DNA of 64,000 nucleotides from assembly GCA_035623075.1 (NCBI GenBank), contig DASPUC010000057.1, positions 53,279-117,278 of the forward strand. The letters run 5' to 3'. This DNA is from Nitrospiraceae bacterium. GTDB taxonomy: Bacteria; Nitrospirota; Nitrospiria; Nitrospirales; Nitrospiraceae. The position numbers were made by a program, and so were the translations under genes. This document shows, one piece after another, positions 44,362-52,886 of the stretch. Under the pieces are notes generated by a model. It made no database searches. It saw nothing but the letters and a program-made list of their open reading frames with translations, and was not told the origin of the DNA. The first letter of the stretch is position 1, and every line of letters begins with the position of its first letter.

Positions 44362-44781
44362 CTATGGGCCTCCGTCTGCGACAAAGCGGCGAATCCGGTC
44401 GGCAATCTCATCGCGGATTTTCCGAAAAACGACTAGCTGCTGTTCGTAAGTGCCCTTGGCCTTGGCTGGATCCTCGAAGCTCCACTGCAGCATGGTGGAT
44501 GCACGGGGAAAGATTGGACAAGCTTCTTGTGCACGATCGCACACGGTGATCACGTAGTCGAATTGTTGGTCGAGATACGGGTCGACCCGCGCGGACACAT
44601 GGTGGGAGATATCGACACCAACCTCCTGCATGACCGTCACGGCGTAGGGATTGAGCCCGACAGGGTGAGTCCCAGCACTCACCACATCAAATTGATCTCC
44701 AGCGAGGTGCCGAAGCCATCCTTCGGCCATCTGGCTCCGGCAGGAATTCCCGGTACATAGAAAGAGAACCTTCTTTTTCAT
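44362..44781 (-). CDS. arsC: Thioredoxin-coupled arsenate reductase (low-Mr phosphatase fold)
   Basis: A 139-residue arsenate reductase making arsenite for export. The P-loop CTGNSCRSQMAEGW has the CX5R active site near residue 10. The relay cysteines are in TVCDRAQEACPIFP, as in the S. aureus type. It starts within the acr3 stop (ATGA overlap at 44778-44781), so arsenate reduction is coupled to the arsenite pump. A longer ORF adds eight residues without homology. Confidence 0.92.
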   Translation of the reverse strand: MKKKVLFLCTGNSCRSQMAEGWLRHLAGDQFDVVSAGTHPVGLNPYAVTVMQEVGVDISHHVSARVDPYLDQQFDYVITVCDRAQEACPIFPRASTMLQWSFEDPAKAKGTYEQQLVVFRKIRDEIADRIRRFVADGGP

Positions 44782-45872
44782 CGCTCCGAACTCACTGGAA
44801 ACCACCCTTTAGTCTTGTTGCATGCCGCACATACCGATAGCATCACAGGAACCTCGACCAAGACCCCTACAACCGTCGCTAATGCCGCGCCGGACTCGGG
44901 GCCAAAGAGCGCAATGGCGGTCGCGACAGCCAATTCAAAGAAATTGCTGGCCCCGATGAGGGCTCCAGGTGCGGCCACCGAGTGGGGGACATCCCACCAC
45001 TTCATCAATCCATAGGCGAGGGAGGAGTTGAAATAGACCTGCACAAGCAGTGGCACGGCAATCAAGAGAACATGAACCAATTTCCCCGTAATATTGTCAG
45101 CTTGAAACGCAAAGATGAGGACCGGCGTCGCGAGGAGGGCCAGGATGGTCACCGGGTAGAACCGAGGAAGAAGAACATCGTTAAACCAGGTAACCCCATG
45201 TGTGCGGATCGACCAGCTCCGGATCAGCGCCCCGACTGTCATAGGAATCACGATGAAGAGCACCACGGAGTACAACAACACCATAAACGGCACGGTCAGA
45301 GAGGAGGCGCTCGCGATCAGGAAGCCCACGATGGGTGCAAAGAGAACGAGCATAATCAGGTCATTTACGGACACTTGAACGAGGGTATAAGCTGGGTCAC
45401 CATCGGTGAGGTAGCTCCACACGAAGACCATCGCGGTGCAAGGAGCAGCAGCGAGGATGATACTTCCCGCGATGTATTGGTCGGCGTCCGCGGGGGAAAT
45501 CCATGCTGCAAACAGATGCCGGAAGAATACCCAAGCGAGGAAGGCCATAGAAAACGGTTTCACGACCCAATTGACGAACAGCGTGATAAACAGCCCCCTC
45601 GGTTTCCGTCCGACGTCCCACACGGACGCGAAGTCGACCTTCATCATCATCGGAATGATCATGAGCCAAATCAGCATGGCGATAGGGATATTGATATGAC
45701 TATCTGCTCCGAACTCCAGACCCCTGAGGGACTGCGCAAGGCTTGGAGCCCATTTCCCTAACACCACTCCTGCCACCATGCAGAGCCCGACCCAGATGGT
45801 CAGATACCGCTCAAAGAGGTTGAGCCGTTTCGCCGCAGGTCTTGCCGGTGCGGCTATCAGCACAGCTTCCAT
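44778..45872 (-). CDS. acr3: Arsenite efflux permease of the ACR3 family
   Basis: About 364 residues and 10 helices. The essential Cys lies in the helix segment ILAAAPCTAMVFVWS; FYPVTILALLATPVLIF and PGALIGASNFFELAVA also fit ACR3. It exports arsenite across the inner membrane. The ATG at 45872 has AGGA 8 bases upstream; the ATG at 45887 is an alternative that would overlap the promoter. An ArsR-type operator lies 18 bases upstream. It is coupled to arsC. Confidence 0.92.
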   Translation of the reverse strand: MEAVLIAAPARPAAKRLNLFERYLTIWVGLCMVAGVVLGKWAPSLAQSLRGLEFGADSHINIPIAMLIWLMIIPMMMKVDFASVWDVGRKPRGLFITLFVNWVVKPFSMAFLAWVFFRHLFAAWISPADADQYIAGSIILAAAPCTAMVFVWSYLTDGDPAYTLVQVSVNDLIMLVLFAPIVGFLIASASSLTVPFMVLLYSVVLFIVIPMTVGALIRSWSIRTHGVTWFNDVLLPRFYPVTILALLATPVLIFAFQADNITGKLVHVLLIAVPLLVQVYFNSSLAYGLMKWWDVPHSVAAPGALIGASNFFELAVATAIALFGPESGAALATVVGVLVEVPVMLSVCAACNKTKGWFPVSSER

Positions 45873-45889
45873 TGCTCGCATCCTCATAA

Positions 45890-45905
45890 ATCAAGAGTTG
45901 TTGAT
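45890..45905 (-). promoter_or_regulatory. ArsR-type operator upstream of acr3
   Basis: ATCAA-N6-TTGAT palindrome. On the minus strand it continues into TTGATTTATG just as at the arsR promoter: 20 of the first 22 bases agree between the two sites. Confidence 0.7.
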
Positions 45906-45923
45906 GAAACGGGCACAAAAAAA

Positions 45924-46238
45924 TTACCGACATCGTCCGGAAGAATGGTGTGAGGGTCGCGATTCCTGTAACATTTTCACGAATGATTCCAACTCTTTGA
46001 TGCCCTCGTGGTTCAACGCATAATACGTCCACCGACCATCAGGACGGTCCTGGATCAGCCCTGCGTCTTTCAGCACTCGTAGATGAAAAGATAGCCGCGA
46101 TTGACTTGTATGAAACATCTCGGTCAAGTCACAGACGCACCGCTCCCCATCCTTCAGTTGTTCTAAGATCTGGAGACGGGTTGGCTCTGATAGTGCATGG
46201 AACAGTCGAGAGGCTTCTTCAATCTGTGTGGCCATCAT
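45924..46238 (-). CDS. arsR: ArsR-family arsenite-responsive repressor
   Basis: About 104 residues. Winged helix of the ArsR/SmtB family with EPTRLQILEQL, the As(III)-binding GERCVCDL in helix 3, and the recognition helix TSQSRLSFHLRVLKDAGL. Arsenite binding to the Cys pair releases the operator. Starts at 46247, 46238 and 46235 (all ATG) are possible; the one at 46247 coincides with the predicted transcription start. It is first in the cassette arsR-acr3-arsC-arsI. Confidence 0.9.
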   Translation of the reverse strand: MMATQIEEASRLFHALSEPTRLQILEQLKDGERCVCDLTEMFHTSQSRLSFHLRVLKDAGLIQDRPDGRWTYYALNHEGIKELESFVKMLQESRPSHHSSGRCR

Positions 46239-46253
46239 ACAGCTCATGATGAG

Positions 46254-46283
46254 AGCATAAATCAACAGTTATTGATACGTCAA
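46254..46283 (-). promoter_or_regulatory. arsR promoter with operator filling the spacer
   Basis: On the minus strand TTGACG (46278-46283), an 18-base spacer, then TATGCT (46254-46259). The palindrome ATCAA-N6-TTGAT (46261-46276) occupies the spacer exactly, so bound ArsR would block polymerase. Predicted transcription starts near 46247, at or next to the first ATG. Confidence 0.65.
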
Positions 46284-47193
46284 GAGCCGCTGTGCTAATC
46301 ATTTTGTGCTCGACACGACCTGGGTTCAACTCATTCGAGCCTCTCCAGCAGCAGTTCGCAATTGAGCTAGACCTTGGCTGGATTGAGCCTGAGTGAGCCT
46401 GAGGAGGCTGGAGTAGGCGCGTGGAAACGGTCCTACGCCGCGGTCGGAGATTCAGGCTGCCAGAGCAATCCCTTGATATTCAAAGCCGAGGAAAGGTGCC
46501 TACGACGGTTGGATCGCATGCCCTCCACCAAAGTGTTTAAAAAGTAACCGCACGACTCCTTGTAATCCCTGGGCATTGGTCTCGTTCTTCGCAACAGCCT
46601 TTTCTCGCCCGTCTAAAAATCAGCCCGAGTTGGAGCACCGGGATATCCTTCGGCGTTACCGACTCTGAGGTTCTCATGAACAGTGCACTCGAGCACAAGG
46701 AGTTGATGGTCTGCTCACGCACTTAAAGAGCTGCGCTGCTCACGGGGAGTTCCCGGTCTTTCAGGGGCTCGCGGAAAAGCACCTACGTTAATCAGACTCC
46801 TACAATACCTTCACAATACAGTTGAACTTTCTGGCCAATGGGTAGCCTCCAGGGATAGGGCAGCAAACAATGCCGCAAACCAACACGGCTTCCCAACCGA
46901 CTTGAGGTGGCGGCCTCGGGAACTCTTTGTTGAGAAATCAGCGGTGAGCAATACTCCTGACGCCTTCCTGTTTCTCTATTCTTTGTTCTCCAATTCAACT
47001 ACTGTAGCAAGGTGCCACAGCTTCCTTGTCGATACTGATGCTTATTTCGCCATCTCAAAGGTTCCTTGCTCATGCAGATGAGTACGGTGATCACAAGTGC
47101 GCGGAATCGAGCCGATCATTCGCGATTATACGGGGGCACAGTGATCGCATCATTTTTAAACGCTTCGGCCTCTATTTCCGGAGCTGGTGTGCA
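46284..47193. other. 910-base gene-free, remnant-like stretch
   Basis: No ORF here has a ribosome site or recognisable product. Contents: a tRNA T-arm-like 11-mer GGGTTCAACTC (46322-46332), direct repeats of GAGCCTGA near 46385-46402, the tRNA 3'-end copy at 46519-46530, and the leader of the exporter operon at the right. It looks less G+C-rich than the neighbours. It may be the scar of earlier integrations. Confidence 0.45.
46519..46530 (+). repeat. Putative attachment-site copy 2
   Basis: TGCCCTCCACCA is identical to the last 12 bases of tRNA-Ala. The 18 bases before it (CGACGGTTGGATCGCA) align loosely with the tRNA T arm, with about two thirds matching if one gap is allowed. Direct orientation, 3952 bases from copy 1. 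Confidence 0.5.
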
Positions 47194-48342
47194 ATGCGAC
47201 ACGTTTCATTAAAAATGCTGATGGGGGATCGAGCAAAATATGTGAGTATTATTTTCGGTCTCACCTTCGCCTCGCTCTTAATCACCCAACAAGCGGGTAT
47301 CTTCCTCGGGATTATGGCCCGAACATTCAGTACGATGAGTGATCTGGAGGTTGCCGATATCTGGGTTATGGATCCGATGGTGCAATATCTCGACGATATT
47401 TATGGAATGCAGGACACCCAGCTCTACCGCGTGCGAGGTGTGGATGGTGTTGAATGGGCCGTGCCCTTCTACAAGGGGCAACTGCGGGCCAGACTCAAGG
47501 ACGGGCGCTTCCAAACCCTGATTGTGATGGGAATCGACGACGCCACCCTCATCGGGGGGCCTCCTCGTATGATGGAAGGGCAGGTCGCGGATTTGCGCCG
47601 AACAGATGCCATCATTGTCGACTCGATCGGGGCTTCCACCAGGCTTACCCAACAAGAAGGAAATGGCGAGCGGCCACTTCGTGTTGGGGACATCGTCGAA
47701 ATCAACGACAACCGCGCCCAGGTGGTCGGGTTCTGCCAGGTCACGCGTCCCTTTAGCACGATGCCAATCGTCTATATGACCTACACCCGCGCACTACAGT
47801 ACGCGCCGCAAGAACGAAAGATGTTGCCCTTCATTCTCGTGAAAGCGAAGGAGGGCGTCGATCACCGGGAGTTGGCGGAGCGCATCCACGCCATCACAGG
47901 TTTGGGGGCTCATACCAAGACGGACTTCAAGCGATTGACCGTCACGTACTACCTCAAGAACACCGCGATCCCCTTCAATTTTGGAACATCGGCAACACTG
48001 GGGTTCTTAGTCGGTACCGCCGTGGCTGGGCAGACCTTCTACAATTTCACGCTCGACAATCTCAAATATTTCGCCACATTTAAGGCGATGGGCGCGACGA
48101 ACCGGGTCCTCCTCCGCATGATTCTGCTCCAAGCGTTTTTCGTGGGGGGTACAGGCTTCGGCCTGGGCGCCGGCATCGCGTCACTCATCGGCTTTTTGCT
48201 TCGGAAGGGAGAGTTCGCCTTTTGGCTCCCCTGGCAGTTACTGCTGGCGAGCGCCGCGGCGGTCTCTCTGATTTGTCTGGGTGCCGCAGCTATTAGTATC
48301 CGGAAGGTCATCCGTCTTGAACCAGGTGTCGTCTTTAAATAA
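47194..48342 (+). CDS. DevC-like ABC exporter permease
   Basis: A 382-residue FtsX/MacB-type permease closest to cyanobacterial DevC. One N-terminal helix (YVSIIFGLTFASLLITQQAG) precedes a large periplasmic domain (about 45-250, e.g. VADIWVMDPMVQYLDD), followed by three C-terminal helices including FATFKAMGATNRVLLRMILL. I chose the ATG at 47194, with GGAG 10 bases upstream; the longer ORF to 47026 adds 56 unrelated residues. It is first gene of a C-A-B-outer-membrane-channel operon. Confidence 0.87.
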   Translation: MRHVSLKMLMGDRAKYVSIIFGLTFASLLITQQAGIFLGIMARTFSTMSDLEVADIWVMDPMVQYLDDIYGMQDTQLYRVRGVDGVEWAVPFYKGQLRARLKDGRFQTLIVMGIDDATLIGGPPRMMEGQVADLRRTDAIIVDSIGASTRLTQQEGNGERPLRVGDIVEINDNRAQVVGFCQVTRPFSTMPIVYMTYTRALQYAPQERKMLPFILVKAKEGVDHRELAERIHAITGLGAHTKTDFKRLTVTYYLKNTAIPFNFGTSATLGFLVGTAVAGQTFYNFTLDNLKYFATFKAMGATNRVLLRMILLQAFFVGGTGFGLGAGIASLIGFLLRKGEFAFWLPWQLLLASAAAVSLICLGAAAISIRKVIRLEPGVVFK

Positions 48343-49069
48343 GACCTCGGAGCGCACCGAGCCCCTTGCCGTATCTTGTCGTGGCCTCACCAAGGTCTAT
48401 GGTAGGGGAGATGCTGCCGTAAATGCTTTGCGCGGTATTGATTTGGATGTATCGAGTGGAGAACTTTTGATGTTGGTCGGTCCCTCAGGCTGTGGGAAAA
48501 CCACTTTGATTTCCATCATGGCTGGCGTCCTGGATCAGACCTCAGGGGAGTGTCTTCTTTTTGAACACGACCTCATCCGGATGGAGCCAAACGCCAAGGC
48601 GACATATCGAGGGAATAGCGTAGGGTTTGTTTTTCAGAGCTACAACCTCGTCCCAATGCTGACGGCCGCCGAAAATGTCGCGATCCCCCTTCTGCTGACC
48701 GGTCGGACCTGGGTGGAGGCTCTGCATCAGGCCGAGGACATGTTGCGCCGGGTGCGCATGCAGGACCGCCTCCATTTTTATCCTTCCGAACTATCCGGTG
48801 GCCAGCTCCAGCGGGTAGCCATTGCGCGGGCCCTTGTGCACAGCCCGCAGTTGATCGTCTGTGATGAGCCGACTAGCGCTTTGGATAATGTGACTGGACA
48901 AGAAGTCTTAGGGGTCATCAGGAGCCTGGGAGTGGCCAAAGATCGGGCCGTGGTTGTGGTTACACACGACACCCGGATTTTCCATTTCGCGGACCGGATT
49001 GCAATCATGAACGATGGTCGCATTGAGCGGATTACCACCTCACCGGAGGAGCTGTTGTCTGCACCGTAA
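48317..49069 (+). CDS. DevA-like ABC exporter ATPase
   Basis: About 250 residues, cytoplasmic. Walker A GPSGCGKTTLIS, Q-loop FVFQSYNLVPMLTA, signature LSGGQLQRVAIARAL, Walker B LIVCDEPTSALD and the switch VVTHD are all present. The start is uncertain: a TTG at 48317 has GGAAGG 9 bases upstream, whereas GTGs at 48281 and 48326 lack ribosome sites. It overlaps the permease end by 26 bases. Confidence 0.9.
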   Translation: MNQVSSLNKTSERTEPLAVSCRGLTKVYGRGDAAVNALRGIDLDVSSGELLMLVGPSGCGKTTLISIMAGVLDQTSGECLLFEHDLIRMEPNAKATYRGNSVGFVFQSYNLVPMLTAAENVAIPLLLTGRTWVEALHQAEDMLRRVRMQDRLHFYPSELSGGQLQRVAIARALVHSPQLIVCDEPTSALDNVTGQEVLGVIRSLGVAKDRAVVVVTHDTRIFHFADRIAIMNDGRIERITTSPEELLSAP

Positions 49070-49092
49070 GTCGAATCGTGTGAAATAAGAGT

Positions 49093-50106
49093 ATGCTGCG
49101 TCACTTCATCAAATATGTTTTGCAGGGGTTGGGGGTAATCGGACTTGCCTTTACTATCTGGATGGTGATGGTGACCAGTCGAGCCGTACCGGTCGCCCCG
49201 CCGGTGGTCACACCCGCGAAGCCTCCTTATGTCTCCTATATCGCAGCCGCCGGGATTATCGAGACCCGCACGCTCGACATTCAGATCGGGACCCAAGTAG
49301 CGGGGCTCGTTACAGAGATCTATGTGGCTGTGGGCAGCCGCGTAAAGCGGGGTGATCCACTCTTCAAATTGGATGATCGCTTTCTGACTGCCCAATTAGG
49401 CGTGCAACGGGCCACGTTGAAAACCGCGCTGGCTCGTGTGCGGGAAGCCGAGGCCTCGTTGGCCGATCTGCGCAATCGGTTGGCCTTGGCAGAAGCCGTG
49501 AAAGACGAACGCGCGATCAGCAAGGAAGATCTCACGACCCGCCGCTATGCGGTGCAAACAGCCATGGCGCACCTGACTTCGGCGCAAGCGGATGCCAAGT
49601 TGGCAGAATCGCAGGTGAAGCAGACAGAGACCAATATCGATCTGCTGATCGTACGGGCACCCGTCGATGGCGAGGTGTTACAGGTCAACACACGAGTGGG
49701 AGAATATGCCCAGGCGGGCCCGTTGGTCACGCCCTTGATGTTGTTTGGGAACATCGATCGGCTCCATGTGCGCGTCGATATCGACGAAAATGATGCCTGG
49801 CGCTTTCACCAGCAGGCCCGCGCCATGGCGTTCGTGCGAGGTAATCCATTGCTCAACACGCCGCTCACCTATGAATGGACCGAGCCATTTGTCATTCCGA
49901 AGAAATCGCTGACAGGAGGGACAACCGAGCGGGTGGATACCAGGGTGATGCAGGTCGTCTATAGCTTTGACCGAGCAGAGTTGCCGGTCTATGTCGGTCA
50001 GCAGATGGATATTTTTATTGAGGCTCCCCCAGTGACGCCCGGGCTCATGGCGCCATCCCATCAGCCCCCAGAGCCGGCAGATACCCACGGCCATGAGCTC
50101 AAGTAG
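49093..50106 (+). CDS. DevB-like periplasmic adaptor (HlyD family)
   Basis: A 337-residue membrane fusion protein. One N-terminal helix (VLQGLGVIGLAFTIWMVMV), then a lipoyl half-motif (GTQVAGLVTEIYVAVGSRVKRG), a coiled-coil hairpin (about 90-180, rich in Ala, Glu, Leu), the second half (IVRAPVDGEVLQVNTRVGE) and a beta-barrel. It links the inner-membrane ABC pump to the outer-membrane channel encoded next, overlapping it by 14 bases. Confidence 0.88.
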   Translation: MLRHFIKYVLQGLGVIGLAFTIWMVMVTSRAVPVAPPVVTPAKPPYVSYIAAAGIIETRTLDIQIGTQVAGLVTEIYVAVGSRVKRGDPLFKLDDRFLTAQLGVQRATLKTALARVREAEASLADLRNRLALAEAVKDERAISKEDLTTRRYAVQTAMAHLTSAQADAKLAESQVKQTETNIDLLIVRAPVDGEVLQVNTRVGEYAQAGPLVTPLMLFGNIDRLHVRVDIDENDAWRFHQQARAMAFVRGNPLLNTPLTYEWTEPFVIPKKSLTGGTTERVDTRVMQVVYSFDRAELPVYVGQQMDIFIEAPPVTPGLMAPSHQPPEPADTHGHELK

Positions 50107-51664
50107 CCCTTGTGATCAGTCAAACCGTTCGGCGCGGCTCTATCTGCGCATCCGATCTCGACGGCGTACTCATATCGGCTTGTGTTGGCCGCGGTGCCTT
50201 GCGGCTTTGGCTTCGATCATCCTCTTAATAGCTGGGCAGGGATGTTTGATGGGGGAGAATTATCAGCGTCCGGCGACGCCCTCCGTACAGGCGTGGGATG
50301 TCATGTTTGACGGAGAGACGAACACGACGATCCGGCTAGATCCGACTAAAGAACCGGCCGTGGACTGGTGGCGATTGTTTGGGAATGACGAGCTTGATCA
50401 ACTCATAGACCAAGCACTCCAGCACAACCACGATGTCCGACGAGCCGCGTTCCGGGTCATGGAGGCCCGGGCTGTCATGGTCAGCAGCCGGGCCGGCCTT
50501 TTTCCTCAGGTCAATGCGTTCGGCAGCGTAGCGGACATTCAAATCTCAAAAAATACTTTGGCTGGGCTGGGCCTTGCCAGCACCACGAGCCCTGGGACGA
50601 CACCCCAAACCTTTGCTGCTCCCGGCAAGCAGTATACCCTTTACAACACTGGAATGGACCTCAGGTGGGAGCTGGACCTCTGGGGCCGTATCCGCCGCGG
50701 CTTGGAAGCGGCAACGGCGGATGCCGAGGCGCTCGAGCACGATCAGCGCGGCGTCATCCTGACAATGTTGGGTGATATCGGCGCAGCTTATTTTGAGCTT
50801 CGCGAACTCGATGAGCTCATCGAGTTGAGTGAGCGAACCTTACGAACCCGGCGCGACTCATTCGCCATCATCACCAGCCGCTACCGGGCGGGGCTTGCGA
50901 CGGAATTGGACGTCAAACGGACCGAGGAATTGGTGGAATCTGTGGCGGCGCAGATTCCAGAATACCGACGGCTTCGCGCGGCTGCAGGACACCATATTGC
51001 GTCATTGGTGGGTAGTGAGCCAGGGACAGTCGTATTGCCGCCTAAGCCATTGCGCACCGTCGTGACTCAGCCAAGCATTCCAGTGGGGTTACCCTCCCAA
51101 ATCCTTGAGCGTCGTCCGGACATCTTGGAGGCAGAACGAAACCTGGCATCGGCCAATGCTCACATCGGGGAAGCACGCGCCTATTTTTTTCCCGCCCTCG
51201 CTATCACAGGTACGGGCGGTGTCCAGTCGGTGCACCTCGATAATTGGCTCACGAATAACAGTCACACCTATAATATCGGCCCGTCCGTCACGCTGCCGAT
51301 CTTTTTGGGGGGGACCAATATTGCCCGTCTGGAGAATGCGCAAGCCCGGTATCAGGAATTACTCGAACAGTATCAACAGACTATCCTGAATGCGTTTCGG
51401 GAGGTGGCCGATCTGCTTGTCGCCGTTCGGACCCGAGCCGAGCAGCGGGAGCATCAGCAGAAACAAGTCGACGCTGCACGTGAGGCGCGGCGTCTGGCTG
51501 AGCAGCGGTATCTTGGCGGTATTGCGGATTATCTCGATGTCCTCGAGGCCGAACGGGAAATCCTGAGTGCCGAAACCACGCTCGTTCAAACTGAATATGC
51601 CCGACTCAACGACCTCGTCATGTTATTTAAGGCTCTCGGAGGCGGATGGAAGCCCGGTGGTTAA
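50093..51664 (+). CDS. NodT-family outer-membrane efflux lipoprotein (TolC-like)
   Basis: About 523 residues. An Arg-rich N terminus and hydrophobic leader end in GQGCLMGENYQRP, the NodT lipobox region with a lipidated Cys. Two TolC-type repeats follow, each with long coiled-coil helices (ALEHDQRGVILTMLGDIGAA..., QILERRPDILEAERNLASA). It completes a tripartite export path with the DevCAB genes. DevBCA pumps export glycolipids and MacAB relatives export peptides or drugs; the cargo here is unknown. Confidence 0.88.
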   Translation: MSSSSPCDQSNRSARLYLRIRSRRRTHIGLCWPRCLAALASIILLIAGQGCLMGENYQRPATPSVQAWDVMFDGETNTTIRLDPTKEPAVDWWRLFGNDELDQLIDQALQHNHDVRRAAFRVMEARAVMVSSRAGLFPQVNAFGSVADIQISKNTLAGLGLASTTSPGTTPQTFAAPGKQYTLYNTGMDLRWELDLWGRIRRGLEAATADAEALEHDQRGVILTMLGDIGAAYFELRELDELIELSERTLRTRRDSFAIITSRYRAGLATELDVKRTEELVESVAAQIPEYRRLRAAAGHHIASLVGSEPGTVVLPPKPLRTVVTQPSIPVGLPSQILERRPDILEAERNLASANAHIGEARAYFFPALAITGTGGVQSVHLDNWLTNNSHTYNIGPSVTLPIFLGGTNIARLENAQARYQELLEQYQQTILNAFREVADLLVAVRTRAEQREHQQKQVDAAREARRLAEQRYLGGIADYLDVLEAEREILSAETTLVQTEYARLNDLVMLFKALGGGWKPGG

Positions 51665-51703
51665 GCATTATCGTTCACTCTTCGGTGATGCGGCGAACCG
51701 GGC

Positions 51704-51766
51704 TTACGAGTGATACGGCACCGCACCGACACGTTGCATACCATCGGGTCGATCGAGCATACACAT
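51704..51766 (-). CDS. 20-residue ORF with ideal Shine-Dalgarno
   Basis: The encoded peptide is MCMLDRPDGMQRVGAVPYHS. AAGGAGGT ends 8 bases before the ATG at 51766, a near-perfect ribosome site for such a short ORF. It lies antisense to nothing, in the 387-base gap 51665-52051 after the exporter operon. No larger minus-strand gene follows, so it is not an obvious leader peptide. It may be a stand-alone small protein or peptide precursor. The rest of the gap holds one hairpin-like pair, AACCCTC...GAGGGTT (about 51859-51890), and the palindrome GGTGGCCACC near 51907. Confidence 0.45.
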   Translation of the reverse strand: MCMLDRPDGMQRVGAVPYHS

Positions 51767-52051
51767 GGCTAAGTACCTCCTTGATTGCGAGGGTTATTCA
51801 TAACTGTGTGTCTGAATTAATTTAAAATGTGCGGAATGGGAGAGTTCTTAACTGCGAACCCTCTGAGGGCTGAGAGAGAACAGGAGGGTTCATCTGCAAG
51901 AAAAAGGTGGCCACCCTTCTTGAAAAGGGAGAACGTCCGAGTTGAGTTGATTTTGACGCTAGGTTAGCGTAGGAAATCCAGCCACCTCATCAGGTAGTAG
52001 AGGAGTACTTTTAAACGCTTCGTTTGGATTCGAAGAAAAGGAACTAAGCTG

Positions 52052-52408
52052 ATGCTGATAAAGGGCGCGCGAGTTACCGTTCTATGTTTCCTATCCTGTC
52101 TCTTTGTGGCTGGATGGGCAACCCAGTTCACTTCGGCAGCCACGGGAGATGTCGCAAAAGGGAAGATAGTCTATGATACGAATTGCTTGCCCTGCCATGG
52201 GGAACGAGGAAAAGGAGATGGCCCCGTCGGTGCAGCACTCCGGCCACCACCGACTTCTTTGGTTAGTGCGAAGACGCGGGCCAAATCTGATGGTGACCTA
52301 CTGGCGATAATTCGGGATGGTCGGGTGGTGATGCCAGGTTGGAAAAACCGACTCAAAGACCAAGATATTCAGCATGTGTTGGCCTACATACGGAGCCTGA
52401 GTGAGTAA
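52052..52408 (+). CDS. Exported monoheme cytochrome c (class I)
   Basis: A 118-residue periplasmic electron carrier. The signal peptide (VLCFLSCLFVAGWATQF, cleavage near SAATG) precedes the heme motif CLPCH and a Met axial ligand in VVMPGWKNRL, with the C-terminal helix DIQHVLAYIRSL. AAAGGAAC is about 8 bases before the ATG. It resembles small cytochromes of nitrifier respiratory chains. It stands alone, convergent with the HPt gene. The 148 bases after it hold only a weak stem (GGGTAG/CTACCC). Confidence 0.9.
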   Translation: MLIKGARVTVLCFLSCLFVAGWATQFTSAATGDVAKGKIVYDTNCLPCHGERGKGDGPVGAALRPPPTSLVSAKTRAKSDGDLLAIIRDGRVVMPGWKNRLKDQDIQHVLAYIRSLSE

Positions 52409-52556
52409 CTCCGTGGGTAGGGGGTTAAAATTATCTTCGCTACCCCGTTTACTCCTGCCGGCGACTCTTTATCGTCATTGCCGAATCTGAGTTGCCGGAC
52501 GATCGCCTTCAGCGTCTAATTTTCGCCGAATCGTTCCTGCAATTGTCTCCTGTCTG

Positions 52557-52886
52557 CTATTTCCGGTAGACGACATCGAGGCGGGTCAGGAAGTCGTTGA
52601 GTTCTAAAGTTTGGCGCTCAATGGTGGGTCGGTCTTGCTGCGCTGCGGCCAGTTCCAATGCTTCCCCGATCGCGCTGATTGTGTCGAAGCCGTACCCTCC
52701 GCCGTCACCTTTCATCCGGTGGCCAAGGACACAGATGGTTTTTAAGTCGTTCTGTTGCAGAGCTATCTGAAGAGATTGTACATCACGTCGACGGTTCTCA
52801 AGAAACCCTGGAACGATCTCAGCGAGGGCAGGGTCGACATATACCGTCACTTTCGCTTGAGCGTCTGTCCCATACTCGTTGATCAT
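52557..52886 (-). CDS. HPt phosphotransfer protein
   Basis: A 109-residue helical-bundle protein. The phosphoacceptor His56 lies in [14 protein letters not shown], the usual HxxKG motif. It starts inside the stop of the hybrid kinase (ATGA overlap), so it is surely the relay partner between the kinase REC domains and a final response regulator. Confidence 0.85.
   Translation of the reverse strand: MINEYGTDAQAKVTVYVDPALAEIVPGFLENRRRDVQSLQIALQQNDLKTICVLGHRMKGDGGGYGFDTISAIGEALELAAAQQDRPTIERQTLELNDFLTRLDVVYRK

Noticed and set aside
44982..45761. 259-codon plus-strand ORF opposite acr3
   Set aside because: The translation is very rich in His, Arg, Glu and Asn with no domain; acr3 on the other strand is unambiguous.
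46537..46998. Two minus-strand ORFs (46537-46722, 46792-46998) in the scar region, considered as integrase remnants
   Set aside because: I found no tyrosine-recombinase or transposase motif in either, and no ribosome site.
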